Assembly: GCF_033242365.1 (NCBI RefSeq)
Contig: NZ_BTHK01000003.1
Location: 62,001 to 126,000, forward strand
From: Lachnoanaerobaculum sanguinis
GTDB lineage: Bacteria > Bacillota > Clostridia > Lachnospirales > Lachnospiraceae
Direction of reading: 5' to 3'
Length of the DNA: 64,000 nucleotides
The notes under the pieces were generated by a model that was given only the letters and a program-made list of their open reading frames with translations, searched no databases and was not told the origin of the DNA. Position numbers and translations under genes: made by a program. The first letter of the stretch is position 1. Every line of letters starts with the position of its first letter. Positions 42,273 through 51,098 of this stretch are shown piece by piece.

Positions 42273-43661
42273 TTAGAATCTGAATTTATCCTCAAAGTAA
42301 GCCTTAAGCTCCGCTATCGGAATTCTTACCTGCTCCATACTGTCTCTGTCTCTTACAGTTACAGCATTGTCATTCTCAGAATCAAAGTCATATGTAATAC
42401 AGAACGGTGTGCCTATTTCATCCTGTCTACGATATCTCTTACCGATATTTCCTCTGTCATCAAACTCTACATTGTAATACTTTGATAATTCTTCAGATAT
42501 CTTAAGAGCACCCTCATTAAGCTTCTTTGAAAGCGGTAAAATACCGATCTTAACAGGAGCAAGTGCAGGGTGGAAGTGAAGAACCGTTCTGGTATCACCA
42601 CCCTCAAGAGTCTCCTCATCATATGCCGCACAAAGGAATGCTAAAGTAACTCTGTCTGCACCAAGTGAAGGCTCTACTACATATGGAATGTATCTCTCAC
42701 TTGTCTCATCATCAAAATATGTAAGATCCTGTCCTGAAACTTCCTGATGACGACCAAGATCATAATCTGTTCTGTCTGCGATTCCCCAAAGCTCACCCCA
42801 ACCGAACGGGAATAGGAATTCTATATCCGTTGTAGCATTTGAATAGAAACTAAGCTCCTCTTTGTCATGGTCTCTAAGTCTCATCTGCTCCTCTTTGATA
42901 CCGAGAGCTATAAGCCAGTCTCTACAGAAGCCTCTCCAATACTCAAACCACTCAAGGTCTGTACCCGGCTTACAGAAAAACTCAAGCTCCATCTGCTCAA
43001 ACTCTCTTGTTCTGAACGTGAAGTTACCCGGAGTAATCTCATTTCTGAATGACTTACCAATCTGTCCTATACCGAAAGGTACTTTCTTTCTTGAGGTTCT
43101 TTGTACATTCTTAAAGTTTACAAAAATACCCTGTGCTGTTTCGGGTCTTAAATAAACCACATTTTTAGCATCCTCTGTTACACCCTGGAAAGTCTTAAAC
43201 ATAAGATTGAACTGACGGATATCTGTAAAATTGTGCTTACCACAGGTCGGACAAGCTATTTCATGCTCATCAATGTACTTTTTCATCTCATCATTTGACC
43301 ATGCATCCACGCTACCGTCTATAGTAACATTATTTTCCTGCATATAGTCCTCAATAATCTTGTCCGCTCTAAATCTCTCATGGCATTCCTTACAGTCCAT
43401 AAGAGGATCTGAGAAGCTTCCCAAATGTCCTGACGCTATCCATGTCTGTGGATTCATCAAAATGGCACAGTCAACACCTACATTGTATGGTGACTCCTTT
43501 ATAAACTTCTGCCACCAGGCAGCTTTAACATTATTCTTTAATTCAACACCCAAGTTACCATAGTCCCAGGTATTTGCAAGACCGCCGTATATCTCTGAAC
43601 CCGGATATACAAATCCTCTTGATTTAGCCAGTGCTATGATTTTTTCCATGCTATATTCCAT
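42273..43661 (-). CDS. glyQS: Glycyl-tRNA synthetase, single-chain type
   Basis: 462 residues, class II synthetase of the alpha2 form. Motif 2 (FRNEITPGNFTFRTREFEQMELEFF) and motif 3 (GADRVTLAFL) are clear, with a C-terminal anticodon-binding domain (HPALAPVKIGILPLSKK). AAAGGAG precedes the ATG; it starts 11 bases after the lipoprotein gene, so both are in one transcript. Confidence 0.96.
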   Translation of the reverse strand: MEYSMEKIIALAKSRGFVYPGSEIYGGLANTWDYGNLGVELKNNVKAAWWQKFIKESPYNVGVDCAILMNPQTWIASGHLGSFSDPLMDCKECHERFRADKIIEDYMQENNVTIDGSVDAWSNDEMKKYIDEHEIACPTCGKHNFTDIRQFNLMFKTFQGVTEDAKNVVYLRPETAQGIFVNFKNVQRTSRKKVPFGIGQIGKSFRNEITPGNFTFRTREFEQMELEFFCKPGTDLEWFEYWRGFCRDWLIALGIKEEQMRLRDHDKEELSFYSNATTDIEFLFPFGWGELWGIADRTDYDLGRHQEVSGQDLTYFDDETSERYIPYVVEPSLGADRVTLAFLCAAYDEETLEGGDTRTVLHFHPALAPVKIGILPLSKKLNEGALKISEELSKYYNVEFDDRGNIGKRYRRQDEIGTPFCITYDFDSENDNAVTVRDRDSMEQVRIPIAELKAYFEDKFRF

Positions 43662-43672
43662 GAATTTCTCCT

Positions 43673-44233
43673 TTATTTAAATATAATATAATTAAAGCCA
43701 TCTACCTTGGCAGTATTATCATCAAACTCGATATCATTTGATACATAGGTGATCTTCCCATCTGTATACACATCGGCCTTACCGTCTATTAGCGCAATAT
43801 AATTGCCTTTGATCCCCTCAGGTATCTCTATTGAATCCATCTTTGATACATCAATATCTTTAAGATTGTATACCTCTACAGAATTCAAATCAAAGCTGTT
43901 GTCTTGAGTGAACTTTGCAAACTCTTTCATACATTCAAATGAGCTGTATGAAAATACCAGTTTTGCCACATTCTTTTTTATTGCGGCATCTTCAAGTTTT
44001 ACCTGATTATCCGCATTTAACTTATTAAAGTCTTCTATCTCTGCGTTGGCAAAGCTTTCAAGCTCATCGCTCTTCGCTTCCGTATCTATTTCTTCAACCA
44101 AGGCGGACTTTAGTGTGCCGTCCCCGGATATAAATATAGAGCTTTGATCAGGATGGTATGAATATGACTTGTTTCCACCACAGCCTGTCAAAAATAACAG
44201 CAACGCTGCAGCCGCCAAATATCCCTTTTTCAT
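43673..44233 (-). CDS. Lipoprotein of unknown function
   Basis: 186 residues with a signal peptide and LTGC lipobox (about 16-19), then a soluble domain (VEEIDTEAKSDELESFANAE ... KLVFSYSSFECMKEFAKF). No family recognised. ATG 44233 follows GAGGAG. It is the first gene after an FMN riboswitch, but a terminator and an extended -10 promoter lie in between, so it may escape that control. Followed closely by glyQS. Confidence 0.75.
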   Translation of the reverse strand: MKKGYLAAAALLLFLTGCGGNKSYSYHPDQSSIFISGDGTLKSALVEEIDTEAKSDELESFANAEIEDFNKLNADNQVKLEDAAIKKNVAKLVFSYSSFECMKEFAKFTQDNSFDLNSVEVYNLKDIDVSKMDSIEIPEGIKGNYIALIDGKADVYTDGKITYVSNDIEFDDNTAKVDGFNYIIFK

Positions 44234-44272
44234 GAGCACTCCTCTTCTATATAAATTTATCAGCCCAAAAGC

Positions 44273-44302
44273 AGTATAACAATTAAACTATGTCAGAATA
44301 TT
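44273..44302 (-). promoter_or_regulatory. Extended -10 promoter of lipoprotein-glyQS-leuS
   Basis: Minus strand TG-T-TATACT (44273-44281), no good -35 box, 40 bases before the lipoprotein start and downstream of the riboswitch terminator. Confidence 0.5.
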
Positions 44303-44395
44303 CAAATTTTTATTAAGACACTAGAAACAAGTATGCCACAAAAACGGCTCATTTTCAAGGTAGGAGAGATTTTTTATTGTATTTTTGTTCGACTT

Positions 44396-44430
44396 AAAAA
44401 GCTCCGATTTAAACATAGTCGGAGCTTTTT
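44396..44430 (-). terminator. Expression-platform terminator of the FMN riboswitch
   Basis: GCTCCGA / TCGGAGC stem with flanking A5/T5 (bidirectional form), about 35 bases after the aptamer end. Confidence 0.85.
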
Positions 44431-44465
44431 ATAATTAATTTTTATCTACAAATTAACCGTATCAA

Positions 44466-44575
44466 AATCTTCTTTCATCCAGACTGTACTGTCAGCTCCG
44501 GAATCTCACCGGATCATGCCATAGGCTCACGGGCTTTACCGCCGGTAGGGACTTTCACCCTGCCCTGAAGATATC
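44466..44575 (-). ncRNA. FMN riboswitch (RFN element)
   Basis: Minus-strand sequence carries the conserved RFN core in order: ATCTTCAGGGCAGGGTGAAA, CCCTACCGGCGGTAAAGCCC, GTGAGCC, GATCCGGTGAGATTCCGG, AGCTGACAGTACAGTCTGGA, TGAAAGAAGAT. P1 (ATCTTC/GAAGAT) closes. It senses flavin mononucleotide. The next gene is a lipoprotein, not a riboflavin synthesis or transport gene. Confidence 0.95.
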
Positions 44576-44584
44576 TTTTTATTA

Positions 44585-44613
44585 ATCGTAATACTTAATT
44601 TGCGACTTGTAAA
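44585..44613 (-). promoter_or_regulatory. Promoter driving the FMN riboswitch
   Basis: Minus strand TTTACA (44608-44613), 17 bases, TACGAT (44585-44590), about 10 bases before the aptamer. Confidence 0.7.
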
Positions 44614-44666
44614 GTGTGTATCTTTTCTTCATTTGACATAATATTTTGTTTTTATACATTTATTAT

Positions 44667-45698
44667 CTACTTTTTATCCGGTTTTATATACTTCCTTAAC
44701 TCTTCCATACTATGCACTTGATGACTCAACCCGTCATAAGAATCTTCCGCTTTTACTATAATACCGTCAAACACAAGCTTATGTCCTTCAGGGCTCATCA
44801 GTTCCAGTATTTCTTCAGCCTTAATATCTTTGGGAAATACAAATATAATGTTTGCAAAAATATTTTTTCTTTTAAGATAAGCTACCTCATCTTTCAGTTT
44901 AGGAAACATTGTATACAATTTTTCGTTATTATATGGCAAACTCCTCACCGATGTAATTATTCTAATTTTATTATCGTAAATTGAATCATTTATTCTAAAC
45001 ATGTTTTTTACAGCTATATTTAAAGTAATTAGATTTTTAGGTAATAGCTTTTTGATTGGTATATATTCTTCTATACTTTCACTTGAATCTGAGTATTCTA
45101 CTTCATTAGGAAGCTCTCCGTCATAAAAACTCATATCATCAAGGCATAAATAAAATTTTCTGCCACGATCGTCGTATCTGTCTCCACTGAATTCAGAATT
45201 TTTTACCATAAAGCAAACAAAGTTTTTACCATTGAACTTCGTTATAAAAAATTCTTGGTCTGAATCCGGTTGAATATTATCTAAACCCAATCTTTCAAAT
45301 TTATTTTTCATATCTATTGTTCTTATTTTTCTACCTGTTTTTATATTATATACATCTACAGTAAATTTTATAAATCCGTTATTTCCAATATAATATGTAT
45401 CTGCCGCATCATTACCTGTTTGCTTTCTAATTATTTTTGCTCCTACTTTCGTATGAATATCAAATGTGTAGTTATTATCAGTATCAATACTTACTATATA
45501 TCCGTCATCATATTTGTCGTCATATGATTGTATGACATAACTGCTACTGTCTTCTTTATTTGACTCACAGAATACATATCCACTGTCTTTACTATCAACA
45601 TAATACGAACTGTATGATTCGACCAATTTACCGTTAAACCAAGGACATACTATTATAATAATCAAAAAAATGATAAAATAAACTTTCCTTTTATCCAA
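44667..45698 (-). CDS. Membrane-anchored protein of unknown function, paralog of the next gene upstream
   Basis: 343 residues: one N-terminal hydrophobic segment (about 6-20), then an extracytoplasmic domain with pairs such as VDVYNIKTGRKIRTIDMKNK and KKLLPKNLITLNIAVKNMF. The paralog at 45714 shares the central FDxxTGxxxxTIxxxxxxxxLxLxNIxP pattern and the C-terminal MFPxLKxxVxYxK/YKK region. Second gene of a two-gene transcript. Function unknown. Confidence 0.7.
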   Translation of the reverse strand: MDKRKVYFIIFLIIIIVCPWFNGKLVESYSSYYVDSKDSGYVFCESNKEDSSSYVIQSYDDKYDDGYIVSIDTDNNYTFDIHTKVGAKIIRKQTGNDAADTYYIGNNGFIKFTVDVYNIKTGRKIRTIDMKNKFERLGLDNIQPDSDQEFFITKFNGKNFVCFMVKNSEFSGDRYDDRGRKFYLCLDDMSFYDGELPNEVEYSDSSESIEEYIPIKKLLPKNLITLNIAVKNMFRINDSIYDNKIRIITSVRSLPYNNEKLYTMFPKLKDEVAYLKRKNIFANIIFVFPKDIKAEEILELMSPEGHKLVFDGIIVKAEDSYDGLSHQVHSMEELRKYIKPDKK

Positions 45699-45713
45699 TT
45701 ATGTAACCCTCTT

Positions 45714-46703
45714 TCACTTTGAAATATCTGACTCAATTATATTTAAAATTTCATCATCGCTTGGATTTCCACTAAGTACTATATCTAATGAAAAACTATT
45801 ATTATATTCATTACTTATTTTCTTATAGTTCTCCTTCAAATCAGGAAACATATAATTTATTTTTTCATTATTTTCTATAGTATTAGAAACATCCATCAGA
45901 TGTATTTTTCTATATCCTTCCCAAAAACCGAAGTTCTCTACTGAATATCTTTCATCGCTGTCATATAGATCCGAGTATCTTTTATTTTTTTCTGTAAAAC
46001 CGTCAATTTTTTTCAAGAAGTCTAAATTATTCTTATTTTTACTTTCAATATTTTCTTTTAGATTATAATATTTTTCTTCAAAAAGTTCAGATGATTCAAG
46101 ATCTATATATATTATACTTTTTGAATTATCATAACCGTCCATGGCTTCAGCGTCAAAAGCCAAGCATGGCTTCCCATTATAGTTGCATGTTACAAAACCT
46201 GTACAATCAAACGGTATAACATTCAAATTATGCAATTTAAGTATTCTGTCTATATATATTGTATTTAATAGTTCTCCTGTTTCCAAATCAAATACCGATG
46301 CGGCAAATTCTACCATTTCTCTTTCTATAACTATGCTTCCCGTCTTACCGATAGTCGAATCAGATTCTCTTTTAGATACCATCTCAAGATTTACTTCAAC
46401 TGCATATTTTGTAGGTACTGTGAGCATATATGTCACTTTTGACTCTTCATTATTATTATTGGTATCTTGTATTGTATAATAAGACTTTTGATCTCTACCT
46501 ATCCCACTTGCACAAAATTTATTTTTTATACCCCAAGTTATATAATTCGGTAGTTCCTCTGCATTCTTAAGGTCATATACTCTTATCTTCTCTTGGAGTT
46601 CTCTATATTTTCTGTTTTCTTTAGAATCATTCCAGTTTGTTATATAAATTACTATACAAAGCGAAAATATCAATAATAATGATATCTGTATATCTCTTTT
46701 CAT
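45714..46703 (-). CDS. Membrane-anchored protein of unknown function
   Basis: 329 residues with an N-terminal anchor (SLLLIFSLCIVIYI, about 8-21) and an extracytoplasmic domain (FAASVFDLETGELLNTIYID). Paralog of the downstream gene, 15 bases away. GGAGGAAG precedes the ATG. Family not recognised. Confidence 0.7.
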   Translation of the reverse strand: MKRDIQISLLLIFSLCIVIYITNWNDSKENRKYRELQEKIRVYDLKNAEELPNYITWGIKNKFCASGIGRDQKSYYTIQDTNNNNEESKVTYMLTVPTKYAVEVNLEMVSKRESDSTIGKTGSIVIEREMVEFAASVFDLETGELLNTIYIDRILKLHNLNVIPFDCTGFVTCNYNGKPCLAFDAEAMDGYDNSKSIIYIDLESSELFEEKYYNLKENIESKNKNNLDFLKKIDGFTEKNKRYSDLYDSDERYSVENFGFWEGYRKIHLMDVSNTIENNEKINYMFPDLKENYKKISNEYNNSFSLDIVLSGNPSDDEILNIIESDISK

Positions 46704-46743
46704 TCTTCCTCCAATAAAACAAGCTCAAACAACATCTAACTTT

Positions 46744-46771
46744 ATTATACTTTATATATAGATAATGTAAA
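46744..46771 (-). promoter_or_regulatory. Promoter of the paralogous membrane-protein pair
   Basis: Minus strand TTTACA (46766-46771), 16 bases, TATAAT (46744-46749), about 40 bases before the gene start and 20 bases from the edge of the IS relic. Confidence 0.75.
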
Positions 46772-46789
46772 CTAAAAATAATTATTGTA

Positions 46790-48349
46790 ATTATTTATAT
46801 AAATTATGGACTATCGCCACAAGTAAAACTTCCGGTTTGACTGAATGAATACCTCTTCGGACAATTCTCTTGTACCAACGGTTGCTTTTCATAATTCCGA
46901 AAGTGCCTTCTGCTTGTATCGAACGGTTCATTCGTAATAACGCATCGTGGATACTTTCCAGGTTTTCGATTACTTCCTGATGCATGGAGGTTAGTTCCTG
47001 ATTGATCCGAACAGTTCGATTCTTATCTGTCTTCTTACATTTCTTTGCATATGGACATCCGCTACAGTCTTCGCATTCATACAGTTCTTCCTTGCGTCCG
47101 TACTGATTTCCCCTCACATTTTTTCTGCATAAAAAATGGAATGCTTTATCGTTAGGACATCTCATAAATCCTTGATCATCAATTCTGAAGTTAACTGCAG
47201 AAATGGATCTTCATGATATTTCCGATCCTTAGTTTCCTTTTTAAACATTGGAAATTTCATATACTTTTCAATGCCGTTCTGTTCACAGAAAATATAATTG
47301 TTGTACGAGCCATATCCGAACGATAATGGTTTACGTCAACAACTGCAATATATTCATCTGCTACACCAATCTGTACATTATATGCCGGCAGAAGCTGATC
47401 ATTTCCCATGTAATCTGTTTTGATACGTATAAAGGTAGCTGAGTTATCTGTTTTAGAGTAAATGTTTCGGTCAGGACCACAGATTTCAATTTTTTGTATG
47501 TATTCTTGAAGTTTCTGACAGAAAGTAGTCAAGTGTTCATAATGACGCTGTTCTTTGGATTTTCGCTTTCCGCTTCCGTAAACAAATGTACTTGTATCTA
47601 GTTTCCATAAAAGTACTAGCCGCTCAACGATTTCACTCAAATAATCCGGTACATACTCTGTGTTTGTTGTAATCTGCACCCCGCTCCATGCGATTCCTGT
47701 ATTAATTTTCTCAATCTCCGCAGTGATTTTTTTGTAAAGCTTGTAACGGAACTTTTCGGTAGCCTTCTTCCATACCCGGGTATACTTGTTTGCGTTTGCT
47801 TCAAACTTGGAGCCGTCGATATAGAGATGTTGCAGATCTACATGCTCCTCATTAAAGATAGCATATTTATGTCGTTAAAAATGTTTTCAATCTTATCTTG
47901 AAGTATTTCATTGATGAAATATCCAAAGGTTCTGTATGACGGAGTCCGGTGATACATGAGATACATGAATCTGATATTAACTTTGCAGTTGTCTTCCGGT
48001 TCTCTTAGAGAGCAGTAACCGCTAGTCATAAATCCGAAAAGTACTGTTTTAACATGTTGACCGGATTATATCTGAATCGTCCGGTTGTGTACTCCGTAAT
48101 ATCGGTCAGATACTTGTTTAAATCGATTCCTCCCATCAATCTGTCAAATGTTAAAACAGGATCCGCAGATCCAAACAATCTGAAAGAAACAGATCCAAAC
48201 AATCTGAAAGAAACAGTGGTAAATATCCTTGTTTTGAATTACAATAATTAGTGTGTAAAGTTTTCATTCCAAGTTAATTTTACCACAAAAATAGGACCTT
48301 TCGCATTAACGAATGGTCCTATTTCTTTTAGGGACTTATCTCACAGCCC
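46790..48349 (-). mobile_element. Degraded IS1182-type element, copy 1
   Basis: Transposase pieces in several frames: N-terminal part (YFINEILQDKIENIFND, about 47838-48029), centre (FEANANKYTRVWKKATEK to NHYRSD, about 47257-47860), C-terminal part (46791-47165). A deletion between HYRSD and GYGSYNNY removes ~25 residues including part of the DDE core. The C-terminal end is cut at 46790. A 24-base tandem duplication lies at 48166-48213. The outer end carries CACAGCCCC at 48341-48349. Confidence 0.8.
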
Positions 48350-48359
48350 CTATGGAAGC

Positions 48360-49039
48360 ATTGAAAAAAAGAAAGCCCCAAAATATTATTTCAAAAAATG
48401 AATTGAAACAAGAATTCTGATAAGCTGTTATGGGAGCAAAAAAGGATAAAGGAAGTTTTTAAACATATTCAAATCTATATAAGTAAATGAAAACATTATG
48501 AAAGCTGCCGAAAAATCTAAACAATAAGATTTATAGTATTATGAGCAGAAAAGATGTGGAAGCCTATCAGAAGTCTTATGAAGAAATAGATATTTTTATA
48601 AAGCAATTTCCGCATTTAAGACATGTTGTAGTAGTAGAGTTAAAGATAAAATTTAGCAAACATCTTTTCGGAAAATTGAATGAATATTCTAAAGAATTAC
48701 AAGCTAAATAAGAGGAAATAATCAAGAAAAATAATCCATTGTTAAAAAAGTGCGATGAATTGGAGTATCTAAAAAATAATATGAATGAGTATCTTGGAAG
48801 GACTAAAAATGACAAAAGGGAATCGGTTATTGGTACAATTAATAAGCATCGGTTAAAAGATATTGGAAAACCTAAAGTAAGGAAGAAAACAATAAAAGAA
48901 ATTTAAAGATAAATATTTGATTGGTGTGGTATTAGAAATGCATCAATTGTTTTTTCTTTGTGCAATAGCTAAAAGATGGGACTTATGTTATAATTTATGG
49001 ATAAAAAGTCCAGTGAGTTGGAGTTTTGTGGTTATAATA
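48360..49039. other. Decayed coding sequence before the restriction system
   Basis: 48541-48906 on the plus strand reads MSRKDVEAYQKSYEEIDIFI ... with one in-frame TAA (about 48709-48711) and then EEIIKKNNPLLKKCDELEYL ... KVRKKTIKEI. It looks like the coiled-coil tail of a larger protein, perhaps a relaxase, but this is uncertain. 48360-48540 shows only short open frames. Confidence 0.4.
48989..48994 (+). promoter_or_regulatory. Extended -10 promoter of the type III R-M operon
   Basis: TG-T-TATAAT, about 46 bases before the controller start; weak -35. Confidence 0.5.
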
Positions 49040-49258
49040 ATGAAATTTAACTACAATGGTCTTTGAAAAGTGCTGATAGATAATAATATGAAGAAAAAAG
49101 ACCTAATTGATAAAACGGGGGTATCGCCTACTACAATATCGAAAATGGTTAGGGGAGATGCCGTATCGCTTACGATTATCGAAAAAATTTGCGAAGAACT
49201 TGGAACAGATATTGGGGATTTAATCTGTATTGAAAAAAATAGATTGGAGGATAAATAA
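49040..49258 (+). pseudogene. XRE-type controller of the restriction system, with premature TGA
   Basis: Frame from ATG 49040 reads MKFNYNGL, then TGA (49064-49066), then KVLIDNNMKKKDLIDKTGV...GDAVSLTIIEKICEELG. Relatives have Trp at the stop (…GLWK..), so TGG changed to TGA. The remaining frame from GTG 49070 or ATG 49088 still covers the whole Cro/C1 helix-turn-helix (62 residues or less) and could be made by reinitiation. It abuts mod. Confidence 0.65.
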
Positions 49259-51097
49259 ATGAATAAAAACATTTTTGAAATAGTCGAGGAAGTATTAAAG
49301 ACACATTCAAAATACATTTCTGATGATGGTAAATTGCTCAAGGCGATGGTTTATAGCGATGTAATGACAATGGATAAAGAATTGTTGTGTTTGCTTTTAT
49401 CAAATGAAAAAATCAAAGAAAGATTTTTTAAGGATGTAAATGGAACACTCGTTTTCGATAAACAAGGTTTTGCTTGGTTTATTGAATCTAAGGAATTCTT
49501 ACCGGACTCATATACGAGATATACAAACAAAATCGGATTAACTAATGGAGGAGACTTCATCTCAAAGTCGAATGATGTGGTATTAGACTTTCCGTATAAA
49601 GATTGTGTCCTTGAAGGTGGTCAGGATAAGGAAGATCAGAAGCGTAAAGAAATTTTCTATAATGAGACCATTGCAAGCGATGAGATTAGCAAAATGCTTG
49701 CTCCGAAGGTTTTATCGAACGCAAAGAGATATACGAAAAATGGAGTCGAAGAAAATATTACTTTTGATGAGAATGACAATCTAATTATCAAGGGAAATAA
49801 TTTGATTGCACTTTCAAGTTTGCTGAAACGGTACGAGGGTAAAGTTAAGTGCATTTATATTGATCCGCCTTACAATACGGGTTCAGATAGCTTTAATTAT
49901 AATGATGCATTTAATCATTCCAGCTGGCTTGTCTTTATGAAAAATAGGTTAGAAATAGCTAAAAAGTTGTTGAGTGATACGGGATCAATATTTATACAAA
50001 TAGATTCCTTTGAACAAGCGTACTTAAAGGTCATTATGGATGAATTATTTGGAAGAGAAAACTTCAGAAATGCAATAACTTGGAAGCGTAGAGGAGGTAG
50101 TGCCAATCCGTCTAATCAATTAAATAATGTGGTTGAATGGATTTTATGGTACTCAAAAGACAGTGCTACTATGGAATACAAGCCTGTATTTTCTCTAAAT
50201 GATGATAATACGCAGAAATATATAAAAGAAAGGTTTACTTTTGTAGAAGAAAATGGGAGAAAGTATATGAAGTCTCCTATCCAAAGTCCGAATTATCGAG
50301 AAAACCTGATATATGATTATAAAGGTTATAAAACACCTGCAAAAGGATATTCAATCTCAAGAGAAGTGATGGAACAATGGGATAAGGAAGGGAAATTAGC
50401 ATTTCCAGATTCAAAAGATAAGAATATTAATCGTAAAATATTTTTAGATGAATATAAAGGGCAACCAATTAATTCTCTTTGGTCAGATATTTTTGTTATA
50501 AACCCCATGTCGTCAGAACGCATAGAATTCGGAGCGGGGCAAAAACCAGAAGCACTGATTGAACGAATATTTTCTATGGTTACCAATGTGGGCGATATAG
50601 TATTAGACTATCATCTTGGCTCTGGCACAACCTGTGCAGTTGCTCATAAACTGGGGCGTAGATATATAGGCGTTGAACAAATGAGTTATATTGAGGATAT
50701 TACAGTTGAAAGAATGAAAAAAGTTATTGATGGAGAACAAACAGGTATTTCTAAAACTGTTGATTGGCAAGGTGGAGGCTCATTTATTTACTGCGAGCTT
50801 CTTGAAAATGCAAGTACACTCATTGAAAAGATTCAGTCAGCTTCAGAAGAGACAATCAATGAAATAAAGAATGAAATCTATGCAGATGAACGCATTGTTC
50901 CATATATTACAAGGGAAGAGCTTAAGAAAGCTGATGAAGAATTTAATTCACTTGAACTTCAAAAAAAGAAAAAGGCTCTTATTAGCTTAGTTGATAAGAA
51001 TAAGCTATATGTCAATTACTCGGATATGGACGATGAAAGTTATGATATAAGTGAGTCGGATAAGGCGTTCACCAAATCTTTCTATGCGGAGGTCTAA
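49259..51097 (+). CDS. mod: Type III restriction-modification DNA methyltransferase (Mod)
   Basis: 612 residues. Catalytic motif IV DPPYNTG (residues 202-208), SAM-binding motif DYHLGSGTT near residue 455, and the target-recognition region between them (order IV-TRD-I, beta class) as in N6-adenine Mod subunits of type III systems. GGAGGATAAATA precedes the ATG. One base separates its stop from the Res start. Complete. Confidence 0.93.
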   Translation: MNKNIFEIVEEVLKTHSKYISDDGKLLKAMVYSDVMTMDKELLCLLLSNEKIKERFFKDVNGTLVFDKQGFAWFIESKEFLPDSYTRYTNKIGLTNGGDFISKSNDVVLDFPYKDCVLEGGQDKEDQKRKEIFYNETIASDEISKMLAPKVLSNAKRYTKNGVEENITFDENDNLIIKGNNLIALSSLLKRYEGKVKCIYIDPPYNTGSDSFNYNDAFNHSSWLVFMKNRLEIAKKLLSDTGSIFIQIDSFEQAYLKVIMDELFGRENFRNAITWKRRGGSANPSNQLNNVVEWILWYSKDSATMEYKPVFSLNDDNTQKYIKERFTFVEENGRKYMKSPIQSPNYRENLIYDYKGYKTPAKGYSISREVMEQWDKEGKLAFPDSKDKNINRKIFLDEYKGQPINSLWSDIFVINPMSSERIEFGAGQKPEALIERIFSMVTNVGDIVLDYHLGSGTTCAVAHKLGRRYIGVEQMSYIEDITVERMKKVIDGEQTGISKTVDWQGGGSFIYCELLENASTLIEKIQSASEETINEIKNEIYADERIVPYITREELKKADEEFNSLELQKKKKALISLVDKNKLYVNYSDMDDESYDISESDKAFTKSFYAEV

Positions 51098-51098
51098 T

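Noticed and set aside
49064..49066. TGA as selenocysteine or Trp codon in the XRE controller
   Set aside because: No SECIS-like stem follows, the expected residue is Trp, and several ordinary genes here end in TGA.
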